Source: Saprospiraceae bacterium (lineage in GTDB: Bacteria > Bacteroidota > Bacteroidia > Chitinophagales > Saprospiraceae). Taken from it: 64,000 nucleotides of DNA. Every line of letters starts with the position of its first letter. Position 1 is the stretch's first letter. Below, piece after piece: positions 1 to 7,206 of the stretch. The notes beneath the pieces are model-generated. The model was not told the DNA's origin and ran no database searches. It saw only the letters and a list, made by a program, of their open reading frames with translations. The DNA lies in assembly GCA_020846655.1 (NCBI GenBank), contig JADLDL010000090.1, positions 1 through 64,000 of the forward strand, given 5' to 3'. A program made the translations under genes and the position numbers.

Positions 1-1
1 A

Positions 2-202
2 GCCCCGCCGGCGCCTAAAAAAGTGGCAAAAGCCAAGCCGGAACCAGCAGCGCCGCCACCGGTTGCCCCCATTCCGGAGCCACCGGCCACTACCGCCAAG
101 GCGCCCAAAAAGGCCAGCCCGCCAAAATCTGCCGCAGCCAAACCCTCCGCGCCCAAGCCACCTGCCGCCCCACCCAAAGCCGATAAAAAGACAAAAAAGT
201 AA
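2..202 (+). CDS. C-terminal tail of an Ala/Pro/Lys-rich protein (partial)
   Basis: The frame is open from the window edge to a TAA at 200-202 and encodes about 66 residues made almost only of Ala, Pro and Lys, ending in KKTKK. Such low-complexity basic tails occur at the ends of various Bacteroidota proteins. The catalytic part lies outside the window, so the product cannot be named. Its position 21 bases before glgC makes a glycogen-metabolism enzyme such as a glycogen synthase conceivable, but this is only a guess from context. Confidence 0.6.
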   Translation, partial: APPAPKKVAKAKPEPAAPPPVAPIPEPPATTAKAPKKASPPKSAAAKPSAPKPPAAPPKADKKTKK

Positions 203-223
203 ATCGCGATATTCAGATTAACC

Positions 224-1495
224 ATGATAAAAATGATTTGCCTTATCCTGGGGGGCGGCGCTGGCTCCCGCCTTTTTCCGCTCACGGAAAAACGTTCCAA
301 ACCTGCCGTACCCATTGGGGGTAAATATCGTCTGATCGATATTCCAATCTCCAATTGCATCAACTCCGGCGTCAAGCGCATGTTTGTATTGACCCAATAC
401 AACTCTGCGTCCCTCAATGCCCACATCAAAAACTCGTACAACTTCGACATTTTTACCCGAGGGTTTGTCGATTTGCTGGCTGCCGAGCAAACGCCCGGCA
501 ACGTCGAATGGTTTCAGGGTACCGCCGATGCCGTGCGCCAAAGCCGGCAACACTTCGAACGCCACGATTACGACTACGTCCTGATCCTGTCCGGCGACCA
601 GTTGTACCAGATGGATTTTGAAAAAATGGCCCAATACCACATCCAGCAAAAGGCGGATATCACCATCGCCTGCCTGCCGGTGGATGCCCGGGATGCTACC
701 GGGTTCGGGATCATGAAAGTGGATGAAAAAGGCAATATTCCCCGCTTTATCGAAAAGCCCAAAGCCGATCTGTTGCCCAACTGGGTGAGTGAAGTAGGCG
801 CGGCGCACAAGAAACGGGGCAAAGAGTACATGGCCTCGATGGGCATTTATATTTTTAACCGCAATGCCATGCGCGAGCTCTTCGACCAACACCCGGAGGC
901 TACTGATTTTGGCAAGGAAATTATCCCCATTGCCATCGAAAGCGGCCGGAAAGTATCCGGGTACCAATACGATGGTTATTGGACGGATATCGGGACCATC
1001 CGCTCCTTTTTCGAAGCCAACATCGAATTGACCGACCATATCCCGCCCTTCAACCTGTTTGACAACGGCCGCCAGATTTATACCCGTGGCCGGATGTTGC
1101 CGCCGGCCAAATTCTACGGCGGCACACAGGTCAACCGCGCGCTGATTGCCGAAGGCTCCATCATCCATGCCCGCCTGATCGAAAGTTCTGTGATCGGCCT
1201 GCGTTCCCGCCTGGGCGATAATTCGGTGATCAAGGACGCCATCGTCATGGGCAACGACTACTACCAGACCCTCCAGGAAATTGCCACCCACCCCGACGAT
1301 ATTCCGATGGGGGTGGGGCATTACAGCCATATCGAGCATGCGATCCTGGACAAGGACTGCCGCATCGGCAACAACGTCGTCATCAAAGGCGGCGATCACC
1401 TGCCCGACGTGGATACCGAAGCCTTTTGCATCCGCGACGGTATTGTGGTGGTGAAAAAAGGCGCCGTGATTCCCGAAGGCACCCGGATCATGTAA
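224..1495 (+). CDS. glgC: Glucose-1-phosphate adenylyltransferase (ADP-glucose pyrophosphorylase)
   Basis: Makes ADP-glucose from glucose-1-phosphate and ATP for glycogen synthesis in the cytoplasm. The 423-residue protein opens with the nucleotidyltransferase signature GGGAGSRLFPLTEKRSKPAV, followed by the RLIDIPISNCINSG segment, FQGTADAVRQ, and SGDQLYQMD in place of the usual DHLYRMD. YWTDIGT follows, and the last third is a left-handed beta-helix-like region with HARLIESSVIG and CRIGNNVVI. Length is normal for the family. An ATG four codons in (233) is an alternative start. The next gene begins 10 bases after the stop, so the two are probably cotranscribed. Confidence 0.95.
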   Translation: MIKMICLILGGGAGSRLFPLTEKRSKPAVPIGGKYRLIDIPISNCINSGVKRMFVLTQYNSASLNAHIKNSYNFDIFTRGFVDLLAAEQTPGNVEWFQGTADAVRQSRQHFERHDYDYVLILSGDQLYQMDFEKMAQYHIQQKADITIACLPVDARDATGFGIMKVDEKGNIPRFIEKPKADLLPNWVSEVGAAHKKRGKEYMASMGIYIFNRNAMRELFDQHPEATDFGKEIIPIAIESGRKVSGYQYDGYWTDIGTIRSFFEANIELTDHIPPFNLFDNGRQIYTRGRMLPPAKFYGGTQVNRALIAEGSIIHARLIESSVIGLRSRLGDNSVIKDAIVMGNDYYQTLQEIATHPDDIPMGVGHYSHIEHAILDKDCRIGNNVVIKGGDHLPDVDTEAFCIRDGIVVVKKGAVIPEGTRIM

Positions 1496-1505
1496 CCGCC
1501 GGACC

Positions 1506-1835
1506 ATGCAGCGATTTTGCCTGACCCTGGACCTGAAGCCCGATCCGGCGCTCATTGCCGAATACGAGGCCCATCACCGGGCTGTTTGGCCCGAGATCCT
1601 GGCCAGTATCCGGGAGGCCGGTATTCTGCGCCTGGAAATTTACCGCCTGGAAAACCGCCTCTTCATGATCCTGGAAGCGGAGGACTCGTTTTCCTTCGAA
1701 CAAAAAGCCCGGCTCGATGCCGCCAACCCTCGGGTGCAGGAGTGGGAAGCCCTGATGTGGCACTACCAGCAAGCCCTTCCAACGGCAGGCCCCGGCGAAA
1801 AATGGATGGTAATGGAGCGAATTTTTGACTTGTAA
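1506..1835 (+). CDS. L-rhamnose mutarotase-family protein
   Basis: A 109-residue protein of the RhaM (DUF718) family, whose members interconvert sugar anomers. The family hallmark YEAHHRAVWPEI is at residues 19-30 and includes the conserved histidines; MILEAEDSFSF and MWHYQQ match later conserved segments. Members act on L-rhamnose or other deoxy sugars in the cytoplasm. No rhamnose catabolic genes lie nearby, so the true substrate is open. The gene starts 10 bases after glgC and ends at a strong bidirectional terminator, so it is likely the last gene of that transcript. Confidence 0.85.
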   Translation: MQRFCLTLDLKPDPALIAEYEAHHRAVWPEILASIREAGILRLEIYRLENRLFMILEAEDSFSFEQKARLDAANPRVQEWEALMWHYQQALPTAGPGEKWMVMERIFDL

Positions 1836-1852
1836 CATCTCGGCTACTCATA

Positions 1853-1892
1853 AAAAAAGCGGCTTTTCCTGATCGGGAAAAGCCGCTTTTTT
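1853..1892. terminator. Bidirectional intrinsic terminator
   Basis: A perfect 17-bp stem (1853-1869 with 1876-1892) around a 6-base loop has an A-run on one side and a T-run on the other. It can therefore end transcription from both strands. It sits between the convergent rhamnose-mutarotase-like gene and dnaN. Confidence 0.9.
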
Positions 1893-1910
1893 ATTGTAAA
1901 GGTTTGAATA

Positions 1911-3029
1911 TCAACTGTTCAGCATCACCGGCATGACGAGCATCAGGATTTCGCGGTCGTTGTTGGTCTCTTCCACGGGGGTAAGGATGCCAGCCCGCGA
2001 AGGCGTCGAGAATTCCATCCGCACCTCTTCGCCGTCGAGCACCGTCAGCATTTCCACCAAAAACTTGGCGTTGAAGGCGATGCGCAAGGGTGAGCCGTCA
2101 AAACTGCAAGCCATTTGTTCGGTGGCTTCGTTGGAAAAATCCAGGTCTTGTGCCGAAACGGTCAGGCTCTTGTCGGATACATCCAGCACCACCTGGTTGG
2201 TGGTTTTGTTGGCGTAAATAGCGATCCGTTTGAGGGAGTTCTGGAAATCGGCACGGGTGACCGTCATCACGTTCGGGTTGTCGACGGGAATAACGGCGTT
2301 GTAGTCTGGGTACCGGGCGTCGATCAGGCGGCACACGAGGTTCATGTTGGCGAAGGAAAAGAACGCATTAGCCTTGTTGAAGGAGATCGTGACGGCATCG
2401 TTGGCCGGCAGGGCGTTTTTCAACAGGTTGAGGGCTTTTTTGGGAATGATAAACGAGGTGGCCACTTCACCGGCGAGGTGGTGGGTGGTGATTTTTACCA
2501 GTTTGTGGGCATCGGTGGCTACGCAGGTGAGTTTGTTGAAATCCACCTGGAAGTACACGCCGGTCATGGCGGGTCGCAGTTCGTCGTTGGAGGTGGCGAA
2601 AACCGTTTTGTTGATGGCTTCCAGCAGGTATTGGCTGTTGAGTTTGACGGTGTCGACAGAGTCGGCTTCCGGGATATTGGGGAAATCGGCGCCGTTTTCA
2701 CCGGCGAGCCGGTATTTTCCGTAGGAAGAAGTGATTTCGATGCCAAAATTTTCTTCGTTGACACTGAACGTGACCGGCTGCTGCGGCAGGGCTTTCAGGG
2801 TTTCGAGCAGAATTTTGGCGGGTATGGCCACGGCAAAATCGTCGTCGGCCAGCACTTCGATGGTGGTACTGATACTGGTTTCGAGGTCGGTGGCCGCGAT
2901 GGTCAGTTTTTTATTTTCAATTTTAAACAAGAAGTCTTCCAGGATCGGTAGAACCGGGTTGGAGCCAATCGCGCCGTTGGCCAGCTGCAATTGCTTTAAA
3001 AGTTCGGATGAAGAAACACTGAATTTCAT
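1911..3029 (-). CDS. dnaN: DNA polymerase III beta sliding clamp
   Basis: The ring-shaped processivity factor of the replicative polymerase. The 372-residue product starts MKFSVSSSELLKQLQ, typical for the family, and shows three clamp repeats of roughly 120 residues: LPILEDFLF, the RPAMTGVYFQ region, and the C-terminal VMPVML motif. A 25-codon upstream extension of the frame has no family resemblance, so the start at 3029 is preferred. dnaA and other replication genes are not next to it here. A TAnnTTTG-type box about 90 bases upstream on the minus strand may be its promoter. Confidence 0.96.
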   Translation of the reverse strand: MKFSVSSSELLKQLQLANGAIGSNPVLPILEDFLFKIENKKLTIAATDLETSISTTIEVLADDDFAVAIPAKILLETLKALPQQPVTFSVNEENFGIEITSSYGKYRLAGENGADFPNIPEADSVDTVKLNSQYLLEAINKTVFATSNDELRPAMTGVYFQVDFNKLTCVATDAHKLVKITTHHLAGEVATSFIIPKKALNLLKNALPANDAVTISFNKANAFFSFANMNLVCRLIDARYPDYNAVIPVDNPNVMTVTRADFQNSLKRIAIYANKTTNQVVLDVSDKSLTVSAQDLDFSNEATEQMACSFDGSPLRIAFNAKFLVEMLTVLDGEEVRMEFSTPSRAGILTPVEETNNDREILMLVMPVMLNS

Positions 3030-3117
3030 TGCACGAATCGAGTGATGAAGAGATGGAATGGTAGCGGGGTGGGCACTTGAAAATTGATTTTCAGGACCTT
3101 GCATGGGTAAAGCCCGG

Positions 3118-3125
3118 CAAAAATA
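3118..3125 (-). promoter_or_regulatory. Candidate -7 box for dnaN
   Basis: Read on the minus strand the sequence is TATTTTTG, which fits the Bacteroidota -7 consensus TAnnTTTG. It lies about 90 bases upstream of the dnaN start. No clear TTG -33 element is seen at the proper spacing. Confidence 0.35.
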
Positions 3126-3165
3126 CGGTACCTGTTCCGGCTTTTACCGGAAAAAAACTAACAAC

Positions 3166-3193
3166 TTGTTAAAAACCGAAACCCGTACATTTG
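3166..3193 (+). promoter_or_regulatory. Bacteroidota-type promoter for the M16 homologue
   Basis: TTG at 3166-3168, a 17-base spacer, then TACATTTG at 3186-3193 matches the TTG/TAnnTTTG promoter architecture. The predicted transcript would begin near 3200. This excludes the upstream ATG at 3191 and supports translation from the ATG at 3257. Confidence 0.55.
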
Positions 3194-3256
3194 CCCTCTT
3201 TTCCTTTCAACCCCGCTACGCCTGCATTCAGTCAACAGCCATACTATCTCGTGTCC

Positions 3257-4522
3257 ATGAAGCGCAAAACAACGCCGGTTATCCACGACATCGGCCGCTT
3301 GGCCTTGCCCCATCCGGAAGTGGTCCGGCTGGACAACGGCATACCCCTGTACGTCCTGGACTTTCCGGAGCAGGAAATCCTGAAAGTGGAAGCGGTATAC
3401 CGGGCCGGCCGGCCGGAAGAACGCCGGCGCCTGGCGTCCCGTGCGACGGCCCGGATGCTGCGCGAGGGCACGACGCGGCGCAGCGGGGCAGATATCGCTG
3501 AATATATCGACTTCTACGGCGGCTCTGTGAGCGTGCCCACCAACCTGGACACCGCCAACGTGTTGTTGTTTTCGCTGCGCAAATACGCCGCCGAGTTGTT
3601 GCCTGTGTTTGCTGAATTGCTCCAGGAGCCGGTTTTTCCGGAAAGCGAACTGGATACGTTCAAACGGACGAGCGTGCAGGAATTGCAGGTTGACCTCGAC
3701 AAAGAGGAGGTGCTGGCCTACCGGCGGGTGACGGAATTGATTTTCGGGGAAGCGCACCCCTATGGTTATAATTCTGTGGTGGAAGATTACGCGGCCCTGC
3801 AACGCGACGATTTGCTCAGCCATTTTCAAAACTGGTACGTGCCGGCCAACTGCCGGCTCTTTGTCAGCGGCCGGGCCGATGCCGCCGTGTTGGATTTGCT
3901 CAACCAGCACCTGGGGCAATTGCAACGCAGCGGGGCCAAGCCCGTAGCGCTGGCGCCGGAAGCGGAGCGGACGCCGGTGGCCGAGCACATCAAACGGCCC
4001 GGTTCTCTGCAAACCGCCATTAAGATCGGCCGACGGCTATTTGCCCGGAACCACCCGGATTACAACGGCGTGTATGTGCTCAATACCATTCTCGGCGGGT
4101 ATTTCGGCTCCCGCCTGATGACCAATATCCGGGAGAAACGCGGGTACACCTACAATATTTATTCTTCGGCCGACGCCCTGTTGTTCGAAGGCTGTTTGTA
4201 TATTGCCACGGAAGTGAAAAAGGGCAAGGCCGCTGTTACCATTCGGGAAATATTTTCGGAAATGCAGCGTTTGCGCGATACACCTGTTGGCGACGAAGAA
4301 CTGACCATGGTGCGCAATTACTTGCTGGGCATGTTGCTCAACGGGTTGGATGGGCCCCTCAATACGTCCGATGTGATCAAAACCCTGGTCACTGAAGACC
4401 TGCCTTTAGACGCCTTTGACGGCCTGGTCCAAACCATCCGGACCATCACGCCTGAACAAATTCAGTACCTTGCCAACCGGTATTTGCACCCCGATGATTT
4501 TTGGGTTGTGACGGTTGGGTAA
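3257..4522 (+). CDS. M16 peptidase-family protein lacking the metal-binding motif
   Basis: A 421-residue protein with the two-half architecture of pitrilysin/insulinase-like M16 proteins: an N-terminal half with RLDNGIPLYV and YRAGRPEE, and a C-terminal half with NTILGGYFGSRL and NIREKRGYTYNIYS. In active M16 enzymes the helix after the GS(P)EE turn holds HxxEH. Here the equivalent segment is ATARMLREGT, with no histidine. The C-terminal arginine/tyrosine motif resembles that of non-catalytic M16 partner subunits. No catalytic partner is present in the window. No signal peptide is visible from this start, so the protein is probably cytoplasmic. Confidence 0.85.
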   Translation: MKRKTTPVIHDIGRLALPHPEVVRLDNGIPLYVLDFPEQEILKVEAVYRAGRPEERRRLASRATARMLREGTTRRSGADIAEYIDFYGGSVSVPTNLDTANVLLFSLRKYAAELLPVFAELLQEPVFPESELDTFKRTSVQELQVDLDKEEVLAYRRVTELIFGEAHPYGYNSVVEDYAALQRDDLLSHFQNWYVPANCRLFVSGRADAAVLDLLNQHLGQLQRSGAKPVALAPEAERTPVAEHIKRPGSLQTAIKIGRRLFARNHPDYNGVYVLNTILGGYFGSRLMTNIREKRGYTYNIYSSADALLFEGCLYIATEVKKGKAAVTIREIFSEMQRLRDTPVGDEELTMVRNYLLGMLLNGLDGPLNTSDVIKTLVTEDLPLDAFDGLVQTIRTITPEQIQYLANRYLHPDDFWVVTVG

Positions 4523-4577
4523 CGCTAAAATACCCAAGGCGGCGGCTGGCTACCGGATTTAGGCAGAAAGCCTCCGT

Positions 4578-4658
4578 TAATTTTGCATTTTCAGCCCATG
4601 AAATCAAAAATTATGCTTTTTTCCACAAGAATAATCCCCGAAATCCTATGTATTTTTG
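4578..4658 (+). promoter_or_regulatory. Two candidate -7 boxes upstream of mreB
   Basis: TAATTTTG at 4578-4585 and TATTTTTG at 4651-4658 both fit TAnnTTTG and lie in the 191-base gap between the M16 gene and mreB. The second would place the transcript start about 50 bases before the mreB TTG codon. Neither has a well-spaced TTG element, so they are weak candidates. Confidence 0.35.
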
Positions 4659-4713
4659 CGCGCTTTTAGCGCAGCACGGCTTTTTTTCCGAAGACCTTTA
4701 AATTAAACATACG

Positions 4714-5745
4714 TTGAGCTTCTTCAAATTTTTTAAGCAGGAATTGGCGGTAGACCTGGGAACGGCCAACACCCTCATTATGATGAATGACCAGGTGGTG
4801 GTAGATGAACCTTCAATTGTGGCGATCGACCGGAAATCCGGCCAAACCATCGCCGTCGGGCATCGCGCTATGCAGATGCACGAAAAAACCCACGAAAACA
4901 TCAAAACCATTCGCCCCCTGAAAGATGGGGTAATTGCCGATTTTCAGGCTGCCGAAGCCATGATCGAAAGCATGATCCGGATGGTTGGCAAACGCAGCTC
5001 TCTGTTTGGCCATTTGAAAATGGTCATTTGCATCCCCAGCGGGATCACTGAAGTGGAAAAACGCGCTGTATTTGACTCGGCCGACCACGTAGACAGCAAA
5101 GAAACATACCTGGTGCACGAGCCGATGGCAGCAGCCCTCGGCATTGGCCTCAATATCGAAGAACCCATCGGCAATATGATTATCGACATTGGCGGCGGTA
5201 CCACGGAAATTGCGGTGATCGCACTCTCTGGTATCGTTTGCGACCAGTCGATCCGGATCGCCGGCGATGAACTGACCAACGATATCATGGGCTACATGAA
5301 GCGGGAGCACAATATCCTGATCGGCGAACGCACAGCCGAGCAGATCAAAATTCACGTCGGCTCGGCCTTGCACGAACTGGACGTGCCGCCGGATGACTAC
5401 GCTGTCAATGGCCGCGACCTGATGACGGGCATCCCGAAACAAATCAAAATCAGCTACCAGGAAGTCGCCTACGCACTCGACAAAAGCGTGTCCAAAATTG
5501 AAGACGCCGTGTTGAAAGCCCTGGAAATGACGCCGCCGGAATTGGCTTCCGATATTTTCAAAACCGGCCTGTACCTCACCGGAGGCGGCGCTATGTTGCG
5601 CGGCCTCGACAAACGCCTCGAGCAAAAAACCAAACTGGCCGTACATATCGCCGACGATCCGCTCCGTGCGGTGGTGCGGGGTACCGGTTTGGCCTTGCGG
5701 CACTCGGACCGGTATTCGTTCCTGATCGACCGGAAAAGCGTGTAA
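4714..5745 (+). CDS. mreB: Rod shape-determining protein MreB
   Basis: Actin-like filament protein that guides the elongation machinery beneath the inner membrane. The 343 residues contain the phosphate-1 motif DLGTANTL, LVHEPMAAALGIG, the phosphate-2 motif DIGGGTTEIAV, and the adenosine motif TGGGAMLRG. An in-frame stop at 4699-4701 lies just upstream and no ATG precedes the conserved N-terminus, so translation must begin at the TTG at 4714 to give the expected FKFFKQELAVDLG start. First gene of the mreB-mreC-mreD-mrdA cluster. Confidence 0.95.
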   Translation: MSFFKFFKQELAVDLGTANTLIMMNDQVVVDEPSIVAIDRKSGQTIAVGHRAMQMHEKTHENIKTIRPLKDGVIADFQAAEAMIESMIRMVGKRSSLFGHLKMVICIPSGITEVEKRAVFDSADHVDSKETYLVHEPMAAALGIGLNIEEPIGNMIIDIGGGTTEIAVIALSGIVCDQSIRIAGDELTNDIMGYMKREHNILIGERTAEQIKIHVGSALHELDVPPDDYAVNGRDLMTGIPKQIKISYQEVAYALDKSVSKIEDAVLKALEMTPPELASDIFKTGLYLTGGGAMLRGLDKRLEQKTKLAVHIADDPLRAVVRGTGLALRHSDRYSFLIDRKSV

Positions 5746-5768
5746 CTCAAGCGCGACATCCGGCTCCC

Positions 5769-5796
5769 GGGAAGGCCCCCCATGTTGGCCTTCCGG
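5769..5796 (+). other. Hairpin in the mreB-mreC gap
   Basis: GGAAGGCC at 5770-5777 pairs with GGCCTTCC at 5787-5794, extendable by flanking C/G bases, with a 9-base loop. There is no T-run, so it looks like an mRNA processing or stability hairpin rather than a full terminator. It could set MreB apart from lower MreC/MreD levels. Confidence 0.4.
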
Positions 5797-5826
5797 TATC
5801 CGGATGCCGCCATCTGAATCCATACT

Positions 5827-6687
5827 ATGCATTCCATCATACAACTGTTTGTCCGACACGGCGGCTTGCTCACGCTAGTGGTCCTGCAGGTGGTATGCTT
5901 GTATTTGATTGCCTCCTACAACGCCGCCCAACGGCAGGTTGCCACCGCCAGTTGGGTCAAATACTCTGGCGATGTCATGGACTGGAAAACCCGCCTCTAC
6001 GATTACCTGGACCTGCGGGACGAAAACAACCGCCTTCGTTCAGAAAATGCCCGCCTCCAGACCCTGCTTATCAATGCCCGGATGGGTGAACGCCCGGCCG
6101 TCGATACCTTTAGTTTGCGCCGCGAGCCCAGCGATTCGGCCAGCCAGAAAATCGTTCGGCCCGAGTACACGTTTATACCGGCCCGCGTCGTCAGCAACAG
6201 CATTGGCGGCCGCAACAACTGGATGATTATCAACCGTGGCAGCCGGGATGGGGTACAGCCCAATTCGGGGGTCATTACGGCAGATGGACTGGCGGGTATC
6301 GTCCGCTATGTGTCGGAAGATTTTTCCATGGTCATGTCGGTGCTGCACCGGCAAACCAGGATCTCGGCGGCGGTCAAGCACCAGGCGTATTTTGGGTCGT
6401 TGCTTTGGGACGGCGAAAACCCGCAAAAAATGGTCTTGTCGGATATTCCGTACCACCTGAAAGTAAAACCCCGCGATACCATTGAAATCAGCCATTATTC
6501 CCTGATGTTTCCGGAAGGCCATATGGCCGGCATTGTGGATACGGCTTACCGGGTCGATGGCAGCAATTTTTTGCACATTGATGTCCGGCTCAGCCAAAAC
6601 CCGGCCGGCATCAATAACGTGTACATTGTCAATAACAAATTTTCGGCTCAACTCGACCAATTGCAACAGGCGGTAAAGGATGAATAG
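5827..6687 (+). CDS. mreC: Rod shape-determining protein MreC
   Basis: Periplasmic scaffold of the elongasome, anchored in the inner membrane. The 286-residue protein has one membrane segment (about residues 12-30), a coiled coil (about 55-85, rich in ENNRLRSEN-type heptads), and then the beta-barrel domain with NRGSRDGVQPNSGVI and GLAGIVRYVSEDFS. Length is normal for Bacteroidota. The end overlaps the start of mreD by 8 bases, indicating translational coupling. Confidence 0.93.
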   Translation: MHSIIQLFVRHGGLLTLVVLQVVCLYLIASYNAAQRQVATASWVKYSGDVMDWKTRLYDYLDLRDENNRLRSENARLQTLLINARMGERPAVDTFSLRREPSDSASQKIVRPEYTFIPARVVSNSIGGRNNWMIINRGSRDGVQPNSGVITADGLAGIVRYVSEDFSMVMSVLHRQTRISAAVKHQAYFGSLLWDGENPQKMVLSDIPYHLKVKPRDTIEISHYSLMFPEGHMAGIVDTAYRVDGSNFLHIDVRLSQNPAGINNVYIVNNKFSAQLDQLQQAVKDE

Positions 6688-7204
6688 CAGCAATATTTTC
6701 CCGAATATTTATCGGTTTATTGGTTTGGTAGCGGTGCAGGTGATCATTCTGAGCCAGGTCTCGCTGGCAGCCAACAACTACTGCAACATCCTGTTGTATC
6801 CCCTCTTTATCTTGTTTTTACCCATCGAAATTGCTACTCCGCTGGCCGTTTTTCTGGGTTTTCTGGTGGGCCTGACGGTTGATCTGTTTATTGGAACGTA
6901 TGGAGTCAATGCCAGTGCCGGCGCCCTCTCCGGGTATTCCCGGGCCATTATTTTACATCAATTTGCTCCGCGCGGCGGATATTCCAGCAAAGAGCCGATT
7001 CCAACACCTCAATATTTCGGCTGGCGCTGGTTTTTAAATGTCGCAGCGATTTTCTTCGCCGTCCATATTTTTTGGTACTTTGCGATGGCATATTTTACAC
7101 CAGTTTATCTTGTGGGTAAAATACTACCGCAAACGATTCTGGGCTGGTTTCTGACCATGATCGTGGTGGTGTTGTATACCCGCATCTTTCATCCCAAAGT
7201 CTGA
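6680..7204 (+). CDS. mreD: Rod shape-determining protein MreD
   Basis: Small integral membrane partner of MreC in the elongasome. The 174 residues are mostly hydrophobic and form about five membrane segments. They include LYPLFILFLPIEIATP and LGFLVGLTVDLFIGTYG, the latter being the typical MreD motif with an acidic residue in the membrane. It overlaps mreC by 8 bases and ends 2 bases before mrdA, a tightly coupled arrangement. Confidence 0.9.
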   Translation: MNSSNIFPNIYRFIGLVAVQVIILSQVSLAANNYCNILLYPLFILFLPIEIATPLAVFLGFLVGLTVDLFIGTYGVNASAGALSGYSRAIILHQFAPRGGYSSKEPIPTPQYFGWRWFLNVAAIFFAVHIFWYFAMAYFTPVYLVGKILPQTILGWFLTMIVVVLYTRIFHPKV

Positions 7205-7206
7205 AC

